A stretch of 64,000 bases of DNA from the NCBI RefSeq assembly GCF_035634895.1, contig NZ_DASQCC010000010.1:1-64000 (forward strand), in the 5' to 3' direction. Positions 57,737 through 64,000 of this stretch are shown here, one piece after another (position 1 is the stretch's first letter; every line of letters starts with the position of its first letter). A program made the position numbers and the translations under genes. Under the pieces are notes generated by a model. The model had not been told where the DNA came from. It made no database searches and saw nothing but the letters and a program-made list of their open reading frames with translations. This DNA comes from Actinophytocola sp035634895 (GTDB lineage: Bacteria > Actinomycetota > Actinomycetes > Mycobacteriales > Pseudonocardiaceae).

Positions 57737-59500
57737 ATGGTGCTGAATCGACGGGATGCTCTGCGTGCGGGCGCGCTCGGGGCCGCCGTGGCGGCGACGG
57801 GTGGGCTGGCCGGGACGGCGTACGCGGACCCCCGGCGACCACATCCGGAGCACACCACCCTGGACCGGACGCTCCTGCTCGGGACACCCGGCGCGGGTGG
57901 CTACCGGCCGATCGTGAGCGGGGCGGGCGAACCGCACCTGGTGCGGGACGAGCTGCTGGTCACCAAGGCCGACCGCCACGGCGGACACCAGGGACGAGGC
58001 CGCGCGCTGCTCGCGTTCGGCCAGCTCACCGACATCCACGCGATGGACACCCAGTCGCCGGCCAGGGTGGAGTTCCTCGACCGGTACAACGATCCCGACT
58101 CGCCGTTCGCCGGGCTGTTGCCGTTCGAGTCGTCCTACCGCGCGCACGAGTTCCTGTCCGCTCAGATCAGCGACGCGATGGTGCGCGCGGTCAACCGGGT
58201 CGGCCGTGGCCCTGCCACGGGGCGGCGGCTGTCGTTCACCATCGCCACCGGCGACAACGTGGACAACGTCCAGCACAACGAGCTGCGGTGGTACATCGAC
58301 CTGCTCGACGGCCGGCGCGTGCGACCGGACTCCGGTGACCTGACGCGGTACGAGGGCGTCGCCGACCACGCGGCCTACGACGTCCGCTACTGGCACCCGG
58401 ACGGCACGCCGGCGGGGCAGGCCGACGACCTGCCGCGTGCGCGGTTCGGCTTCCCCGTCGTGCCCGGCCTGCTCGACGCGGCACGCCGCCCGTTCCGCGC
58501 CGCCGGCCTGGACATGCCGTGGCTCACCGCGTACGGCAACCACGACGGTCTGATCCAGGGCAACCTGCCGCCGATCCCCGCGCTGGCGCCGCTGGCGGTC
58601 GGCGACCGCAAGATCGTCGGCCTGCCGCCGGGGACCGACATCATCACGCTCGCACAGCAGCTTCAGACGCTGGATCCCCGCGGTATCGCCACCCTGTTGT
58701 CCGGCCCGGTGCGCACCGTCACGCCCGACCCGGACCGGCGGTTCGTCAGCCGGGTCGAGACCATCCGCGAACACTTCACCACGACGTCCTCGCCGAGGGG
58801 ACACGGCTTCGGCCGCTGGAACCTGGCGACCGGCAACGCCTACTACGCGTTCGACCAGGGTGTGGTGCGTGGCATCGTGCTCGACACGGTCAACCCCAAC
58901 GGCGGCTCCGAGGGCTCGATCGACGCCGCGCAGTACGCCTGGCTCGAGCGTGAGCTGACCGCCGGCAGCAGCCGCTACCGCGACGCGTCGGGCCGCCGGT
59001 GCCGGGACCGGCTCTTCGTCGTGTTCAGCCACCACACCATCGGCTCGATGGACAACGTCGTCGGCGAGCCGGGCCGCGTCGACGGCGCCGGCGTCCGCGA
59101 CCTGCTGCTGCGCTTCCCGAACGTCGTGCTGTGGGTGAACGGCCACACGCACCGCAACACCGTGCTGCCGCACCGAGCACCTGGCGGCGGCGGTTTCTGG
59201 GAGGTCAACACCGCGGCACACATCGACTGGCCGCAACAGTCCCGAGTCCTCGAACTGGTCGACAACGCCGACGGCACCCTGTCGATCTTCGCGACGATCC
59301 TGGACATGGCCGCCCCGGCCACGAGCGGCGGCCGGCTCGACTCCCCGACGGCACTCGCCGCACTGGCCCGCGAACTGGCCGGCAACGACTGGCAGTCCCG
59401 CGCCCGCCCCGTCCCGGGCGAGGACGGCCGCCGAGGCGCGGTCGCGGACCGCAACGTCGAGTTGCTCCTGCCGTCCCCGTTCCGCGTCGGCGCGGCCTAG
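57737..59500 (+). CDS. Tat-exported metallophosphoesterase (TIGR03767-like)
   Basis: 587 aa; ATG-GTG start with GGAG upstream. Twin-arginine signal NRRDALRAGALGAAVAATGG. Metal motifs of calcineurin-like phosphoesterases in order: QLTDIHAMD, TGDNVDN, YGNHDG, FSHHTIG and NGHTHRN, all intact. It hydrolyses phosphate mono- or diesters outside the membrane. 71 bp behind the MFS gene on the same strand, but with its own weak ribosome site. Confidence 0.9.
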   Translation: MVLNRRDALRAGALGAAVAATGGLAGTAYADPRRPHPEHTTLDRTLLLGTPGAGGYRPIVSGAGEPHLVRDELLVTKADRHGGHQGRGRALLAFGQLTDIHAMDTQSPARVEFLDRYNDPDSPFAGLLPFESSYRAHEFLSAQISDAMVRAVNRVGRGPATGRRLSFTIATGDNVDNVQHNELRWYIDLLDGRRVRPDSGDLTRYEGVADHAAYDVRYWHPDGTPAGQADDLPRARFGFPVVPGLLDAARRPFRAAGLDMPWLTAYGNHDGLIQGNLPPIPALAPLAVGDRKIVGLPPGTDIITLAQQLQTLDPRGIATLLSGPVRTVTPDPDRRFVSRVETIREHFTTTSSPRGHGFGRWNLATGNAYYAFDQGVVRGIVLDTVNPNGGSEGSIDAAQYAWLERELTAGSSRYRDASGRRCRDRLFVVFSHHTIGSMDNVVGEPGRVDGAGVRDLLLRFPNVVLWVNGHTHRNTVLPHRAPGGGGFWEVNTAAHIDWPQQSRVLELVDNADGTLSIFATILDMAAPATSGGRLDSPTALAALARELAGNDWQSRARPVPGEDGRRGAVADRNVELLLPSPFRVGAA

Positions 59501-59566
59501 CCGCCGGTCGGCAAAGGGCGTCGAGACGCCGGTGGCTCGACGACCCACCGGCCGCGAGAGTAGGGC

Positions 59567-60406
59567 TCAGTGCTCCAGCTCCAGGGAGCGGCTGAGCTTC
59601 TCCCAACGGGTCAGGTCGGCGCGCAGCAGCTCGTGATGGGCGGCGATGCTGTCGACGGCGTCGTTGCCCATCGCCAGTCGCAGCGGCGGGTCGGGGCTGT
59701 CGAGGACCGTCAGCACGGCCTGGGCCGCCTTGCGCGGGTCGCCCGGCTGGGTGCCGTCCATGGCGTCCACCGCGGCGCGGGTCGTGCCGGTCGAGACCGC
59801 GTACGCGTCGATGGTCCGCGACCGGTGCATCCGCTCCCCGCCGAACCCGGTGCGGAACGCCCCGGGCTCCGCGATCAACACCCGGATGCCGAACGGCGCG
59901 ACCTCCGCGGCGAGTGCTTCGGACAGACCTTCCAGCGCGAACTTCGCCGCGCAGTACGCCCCGAAGCCCGGCATGCTCAGCTGGCCGCCCATCGAGCTGA
60001 TCTGGACGATCGCCCCGCCGCCCTGTGCGCGCAGGTGCGGCAGGACGGCCTTGGTCACCGCGACGGCACCGAAGAACATGACGTCCATCAGTGCCCGCAG
60101 GTCCGCGAGTTCGAGCTCCTCGACGGCGCCGACGCTGCCGTGCCCGGCGTTGTTGACCGCCACGTCCACCCGGCCGAACTCGGCGAGCGTCCGCGCGACC
60201 GCGGCGGACACCTGCTCCGGGTCGGTGACGTCCAACGGCGCGGTCCGCACCCGCTCTCCGCCCGCCGCGACGAGCTCGGCGAGCTGGTGCGGCCGCCGGG
60301 CGGTCGCCATCACCCGGTCGCCGGCGGCCAACGCCGCCAGCGCCAGCTCCCGACCGAACCCCGCCGAACAACCGGTGATCAACCACACCCGGCCAGTCCC
60401 TGTCAT
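59567..60406 (-). CDS. Short-chain dehydrogenase/reductase
   Basis: 279 aa; ATG at MTGTGRVWLITG. Cofactor motif TGCSAGFG, NNAG, catalytic Ser in ISSMGG and YCAAK are all present; classical SDR with NADP preference likely (ATARR after beta2). Often annotated oxidoreductase of unknown substrate. Divergent from a LysR gene. Confidence 0.92.
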   Translation of the reverse strand: MTGTGRVWLITGCSAGFGRELALAALAAGDRVMATARRPHQLAELVAAGGERVRTAPLDVTDPEQVSAAVARTLAEFGRVDVAVNNAGHGSVGAVEELELADLRALMDVMFFGAVAVTKAVLPHLRAQGGGAIVQISSMGGQLSMPGFGAYCAAKFALEGLSEALAAEVAPFGIRVLIAEPGAFRTGFGGERMHRSRTIDAYAVSTGTTRAAVDAMDGTQPGDPRKAAQAVLTVLDSPDPPLRLAMGNDAVDSIAAHHELLRADLTRWEKLSRSLELEH

Positions 60407-60516
60407 CGTCGCTCGCACTTCCGTTCCGCGTCCCTCGTGAGCAGTGCCCCCACCCTGACCGATCACGTCGGGACCAGGCCAACACAGGCTTTCTCCCGCG
60501 GTTACAGTCTGAGGCT
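60407..60516. promoter_or_regulatory. SDR-LysR divergent promoter region with leaderless -10
   Basis: TACAGT (60503-60508) lies eight bases before the GTG at 60517, suggesting leaderless transcription of the LysR gene. GATCACGTCGGGACC (60464-60478) contains a LysR-like T-N11-A. The region would serve both genes. Confidence 0.45.
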
Positions 60517-61419
60517 GTGACCATGGAGCTGCGTCAGCTGCGGTACTTCGTCGCTGTCGCCGAGCACCTCGGCTTCAGCCGTGCCGCCAGGCATCTGCAC
60601 CTCGCCCAGCAGTCGCTGTCGCAGCAGATCGGCGCGCTCGAACGCGGTCTCGGGGTCCGGCTGTTCGACCGCGACACTCGCGGCACCCGTCTCACCGGCG
60701 CGGGACAGGAGTTCCTGCCGGCGGCGCGCGCCGTCCTCGCCAGTGCCGACGACGCCGTCGCCGTCGTGCAGCGCGCCGGCCGCGGCGAGATCGGCCACCT
60801 CGACCTGGCGTTTCTCGCCTCCACGGCCAACTACATGCTGCCGCCGGTGGTGCGCGCCCTGCGGGAACGCCTCCCCGGCATCGAGGTCACGACCCACAAC
60901 GAGCAGATCGGCGAGCTGGTCGCCGGGCTGCGAGACGGGCGGTTCGACGCGGCGTTCACCCGGCCACCCCTGGTCGCCGACCTGGCCACCCGGACGCTGG
61001 CCACGGAACCGGTGTGCGCGGTACTGCCAGCCGGACACCCGCTCGCCACCCGGACCCAGCTCCGCCTCGCCGACCTGGCCGGCGAGGACTGGGTACTCAC
61101 CCCGCGGGAGTCGTGGCCGCCATGGCACGAGAAGTACGACCGGGACTTCACCGCCGCCGGCTTCACGCCGAGGGTCGTCCAGCGGGCCGGCGGGGTTTCG
61201 AACCTGCTCGGCCTCGTCGCCGCCGGCGTCGGCGTGACCCGCCTCGCCCACTCGGCGAGCAGCATCCGCCGCACCGGCGTGGTGTTCGTTCCGCTGGCCG
61301 GCGACCAGGCCGAGACCGTCGTCGCGTGGCTGCCGGGCCGCGACGAACCGGTACTGCGCAACCTGCTCGACCTCGCCGCCGGCCTCGCCGTCGCCCCCGA
61401 CCTCACCCGCTGGGGCTGA
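60517..61419 (+). CDS. LysR-family transcriptional regulator
   Basis: 300 aa from GTG at 60517 (the alternative ATG at 60523 has GAGG upstream). N-terminal HTH: MELRQLRYFVAVAEHLGFSRAARHLHLAQQSLSQQIGALE. C-terminal periplasmic-binding-like domain. The divergent SDR gene is the obvious target. Confidence 0.92.
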   Translation: MTMELRQLRYFVAVAEHLGFSRAARHLHLAQQSLSQQIGALERGLGVRLFDRDTRGTRLTGAGQEFLPAARAVLASADDAVAVVQRAGRGEIGHLDLAFLASTANYMLPPVVRALRERLPGIEVTTHNEQIGELVAGLRDGRFDAAFTRPPLVADLATRTLATEPVCAVLPAGHPLATRTQLRLADLAGEDWVLTPRESWPPWHEKYDRDFTAAGFTPRVVQRAGGVSNLLGLVAAGVGVTRLAHSASSIRRTGVVFVPLAGDQAETVVAWLPGRDEPVLRNLLDLAAGLAVAPDLTRWG

Positions 61420-61481
61420 CATCGAGCCGCACTCGGCACGGCCGGCCCGCCGCGCGGCGGGCGAGGGGTAGACAGGCCGCC

Positions 61482-62123
61482 ATGACGACGACCGAGCAGC
61501 CATTGTTGTTGCTGGTGCTGGATCTCATCGGCACCTTCGCGTTCGGACTCAACGGCGCGCTGACGGCGGTCCGGGCCGTCCGGCTCGACATCGTCGGGGT
61601 GGTCACGCTCGGGGTGATCACCGCGCTGGGTGGGGGCATCATCCGTGACGTCCTGATCGGTGACGTGCCGCCGGCCGCCTTCCGTGACTGGCGCTACCTG
61701 GCGTTGGCCATCGGCGGTGGGCTGCTGGCGTTCGCGCTCAGCCAGCGGCTGGACCGGCTGGAGCTGCCGATCAACGTGCTGGACGCGGTCGGGTTGAGCG
61801 TCTTCGCGGTGATCGGCGCCAGCAAGGCCGTCGCGTTCGGTCTCGGGGTGGGGCCGGCGATCATCCTGGGCGCCGTGACCGGGGTCGGCGGGGGCACGAT
61901 CCGCGACACTCTCGTGCGGCAGGTTCCCTCGGTGCTGCACAGCAACCTGTACGCGATCCCGGCCCTGACCGCCGCCGCGCTCACGGTGCTGGCCGTCCAG
62001 GTCGGCATCTACGGCCTGCCCGCCGCGCTGGGTGCGGCCGCGATCTGCTTCGCCATCCGGATGCTCGGCGTCATCCTCGGGCTCAACGCGCCGCGTCCGC
62101 CCGGCGTGCCGGAGGACCGCTGA
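61482..62123 (+). CDS. UPF0126/TRIC-type membrane protein
   Basis: 213 aa, six to seven membrane segments made of two homologous halves: FGLNGALTAVRA/ALGGGIIRDVLIGDVP and VIGASKAVAF/GVGGGTIRDTLVRQVP. The GGGxIRD motifs are the family signature of prokaryotic TRIC trimeric cation channels. No riboswitch-like structure is evident in the short upstream gap. Confidence 0.92.
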   Translation: MTTTEQPLLLLVLDLIGTFAFGLNGALTAVRAVRLDIVGVVTLGVITALGGGIIRDVLIGDVPPAAFRDWRYLALAIGGGLLAFALSQRLDRLELPINVLDAVGLSVFAVIGASKAVAFGLGVGPAIILGAVTGVGGGTIRDTLVRQVPSVLHSNLYAIPALTAAALTVLAVQVGIYGLPAALGAAAICFAIRMLGVILGLNAPRPPGVPEDR

Positions 62124-62197
62124 GCCCGACCGGAAGTGCGTCCCGGAACCGTGAACGGGTTACCCGGTGGGGCGCAACTGTGTGTCCCAGGTGTGGC

Positions 62198-62962
62198 TCA
62201 TCGGCCACCCGTGGTCGGCGTGATCAACCCGTAGTGGCCGTCGTGGCGCCGGTACAACACCGTGCCCCGGCCGGAGGTCCGGTCGCGGAAGAACCGGTAG
62301 GGCATCTCCGTCGCGTCCAGCCGCGCCACCGCCTCCTCGGCGGTGAGCTCCGGCGTCGGACGCGGGTCGATCGTCAGCGGTGTCACCGAAGCGGGTGGAG
62401 GCGGGAGGGGCCGCATGCGGGAGAGCCGGTACCCGGTGGGGCCGACGCGATAGATGAGGCTGTCCTGCCCGCTGCCGGCGTCGACGAACAGGTGGCAGTC
62501 GTAGTCCATGACATCCATCGTCAGCGCCGCGCGGTCCGGCGTGGTGCGGGCCAACGGGTAGGACTTGTGACGCACGATCCTGCGTGCGCCCGCCGGGACG
62601 GCCACCGGTTCCGGTGCCCGTCTCGCCGTGGGCCACGGGCGGGGTTGGTCCGGGTTGGTCAGCCGCGCCACCTGCTCGGCCAGCCGCGCCCGCAGCGACT
62701 GGCTGGCCTCGTGCACGAACGCCGCGGCCACCTGCGCGCGGATGAGGGCCTCGCCGATGTCCAGGTTCGCCTGCGCGAGCACCGGACAGCGCCCGCTCGA
62801 CCGCGTTGCCACGGTGAGTTTGACCCGGGCGGACCGCACCTGTGACCGCGCGGGAAGCCGAGACTGGAGTCGCTGCACGACGTCGGTGACCTGCCGGCGC
62901 GCGTACTCGCGTGCACCGTCCACGATCTCCCCCACGGTCTGCACCACCACACCGTCGAACAT
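62198..62962 (-). CDS. Ribosome hibernation factor (HPF/RaiA-like) with duplicated C-terminal domain
   Basis: 254 aa; ATG at MFDGVVVQTVG, with no Shine-Dalgarno, and GTG codons further up remain possible. 1-110 is the ribosome-binding S30AE domain. Two S30AE C-terminal dimerisation domains follow, 130-185 (IVRHKSYPL, LIYRVGPTGYRL) and 198-250 (EEAVARLDATEMPYRFFRD, TVLYRRHDGHYGLI). Usual long HPF has one. It should inactivate and dimerise 70S ribosomes in stationary phase. Confidence 0.85.
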   Translation of the reverse strand: MFDGVVVQTVGEIVDGAREYARRQVTDVVQRLQSRLPARSQVRSARVKLTVATRSSGRCPVLAQANLDIGEALIRAQVAAAFVHEASQSLRARLAEQVARLTNPDQPRPWPTARRAPEPVAVPAGARRIVRHKSYPLARTTPDRAALTMDVMDYDCHLFVDAGSGQDSLIYRVGPTGYRLSRMRPLPPPPASVTPLTIDPRPTPELTAEEAVARLDATEMPYRFFRDRTSGRGTVLYRRHDGHYGLITPTTGGR

Positions 62963-63143
62963 GGGGGAGATTTTCAACCGGGCCGGCCGGGCCGGCACAG
63001 GGACGAAGGTCCCGGTCGACCAGAGCCTTCCGTAACGCGAGCGAGCCGGGCCGTGGTACGTCCGCGGTTGTGCCACCGTCCGGTGGGCAGGCGCCGCGGC
63101 GGAAGCGGATGCGGGCGAAACACGCGGAACGCGGTCAATCGGG

Positions 63144-63915
63144 TTACGAGATGACAATGGTGAGGGTGATCGCGGCGAAGGTGATGCTCTGGGCGGAGTG
63201 CACGATGATTCCCATCCATGCGGATCGGAAGCGTCGGGTTGGATAGGCGAAGAGGAAGACGCCGGCCAGCACGCCCGAGGGGATGGACCATGGTTGGTGC
63301 AGGTGGTAGAGGCCCATGAGGGCACCGTTGACGATCCAGTCTGCTCTGCCGAAGGCGCCCCGCATCCGGGGCAGCAGCAGCCCGCGGGAGAGCAGTTCCT
63401 CACCGAGCACGGTGTTGAACAGGAACAAGATCAGGATCAGGGCGAACAGCCACCAGTTGCCGTGCAGGGTGTCATGGCCGCCGGCCGAGGTGAGGAACTT
63501 TGCCGAAGTCGTGACTGGACGGTCCGGACAGACCGAACGGGATGAGTTGAAGCACGGCGAAGCCGAGGATGAACGGCACAGCCCACAACCACAACCGGCC
63601 GCCGCGCCGCCCGGTCGAGTCTGATGGCGGTGTGAGCCACAACGCGCCACGCACCACGGGCCGGCGCGGGGTTCGCTGTTCGCGGGCGACCAGTACCAGC
63701 ACCAGCACACACTGCCAGATCACCCCACCGGTCAGGGCAGCGATCAGGGTCACCGTGAACCGCGCTTCGGTGGCGCCACGACCGGCCACGGCCGGGGTCA
63801 CCTTCCAGGCAAGTACTCCCATCGGCACCGCCGCCGCCAGCCAGATGCCCAGGACCGCCGCGCGGGAATACTGGCGAACGGCGACGCCGGTTCCGTCGAC
63901 AGGTGCAGCGCCCAC
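63144..63915 (-). pseudogene. CPBP-family intramembrane protease split by a frameshift
   Basis: The N-terminal frame (ATG 63915, stop 63472) encodes four membrane segments and ends ...SSHDFGK then out of frame. The C-terminal frame (to 63144) continues with FLTSAGGHDTLHGNWW and the CPBP motifs EELLSRGLLLPRM, GLYHLHQP and IIVHSAQS. The two join perfectly if one base is removed at AAAG near 63497-63503. Either an inactivated gene, a sequencing error, or a slippage site. Intact, it would be a glutamic-type intramembrane protease of the Abi/CAAX group. Confidence 0.75.
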
Positions 63916-63938
63916 GTCCGTCTCCCTCGAATGCGCGC

Positions 63939-64000
63939 TCAGACAGCGTCGATGATGACCGCGCCGCCCATCATGTTCGCTCCGGCAGAGCCCCGGAAAA
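63939..64000 (-). CDS. 3' end of a gene running off the right edge
   Basis: Minus-strand frame ending ...SAGANMMGGAVIIDAV then TGA at 63939-63941, 23 bp upstream of the CPBP start. Only 19 codons are visible, so family and function cannot be given; codon use is G/C-ending throughout. Confidence 0.35.
   Translation of the reverse strand, partial: FRGSAGANMMGGAVIIDAV

Overview
The window is a very GC-rich chromosomal stretch (roughly 70% G+C, strong G/C bias at third codon positions) from a filamentous actinobacterium. The SARP/AfsR-type and NB-ARC-TPR regulators, the many Sec/Tat-exported proteins and the YrhB/papain-fold toxin genes fit Pseudonocardiaceae or a relative best; the genus is inference. 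I see no tRNA, rRNA, CRISPR array or insertion sequence.

1-19.3 kb is a polymorphic-toxin-like locus. A 5'-truncated megagene (over 5,850 codons) carries Gly-rich repeats, a papain-fold (Tox-PL, glutamine-deamidase-like) domain, low-complexity acidic and lysine-rich linkers and a duplicated CxTG module. It is translationally coupled (ATGA overlaps) to a 146-aa acidic-tailed protein and then to a 438-aa protein that is a tandem duplication of YrhB/Imm35 plus Tox-PL, the second copy lacking the catalytic Cys.

19.4-26.2 kb (minus strand) holds a LuxR-type regulator, a small ORF and a P450 in a probable operon, a secreted small protein, and a redox operon (FMN reductase, zinc-less quinone reductase, HSL-type hydrolase, FAD monooxygenase) divergent from a large ATPase/HTH regulator.

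26.4-38 kb is rich in STAND-type regulators: a leaderless NB-ARC-TPR gene and an AfsR-like SARP regulator flank a secreted trypsin-fold protease. They are followed by a winged-helix regulator with an in-frame upstream ORF and two convergent secreted peptidoglycan-binding proteins separated by a strong terminator.

38.2-45.8 kb holds the most unusual architecture: a 1.5-kaa exported protein combining a beta-propeller-like region, a lytic transglycosylase, a golvesin-like domain, an SGNH hydrolase and a C-terminal HNH (DUF1524-type) nuclease, in an operon with a DUF2690-like and a peptidoglycan-binding protein. Divergent to it is a polytopic membrane protein fused to a low-molecular-weight tyrosine-phosphatase/arsenate-reductase domain, with a structured leader; a 50-codon peptide gene follows.

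45.8-64 kb is more ordinary: MmyB-type regulator, MBL-fold hydrolase with carboxylesterase, a GH62 arabinofuranosidase with CBM13 behind LacI-type operators, an Fe/Mn superoxide dismutase with a Nur-like box, an N-domain-less Clp ATPase, an exported phospholipase-D-like protein, TetR/MFS and SDR/LysR divergent pairs, a Tat metallophosphoesterase, a TRIC-type channel, a hibernation-factor homologue with a duplicated C-terminal domain, and a frameshifted CPBP protease. All assignments are by reading motifs; no database search was run.
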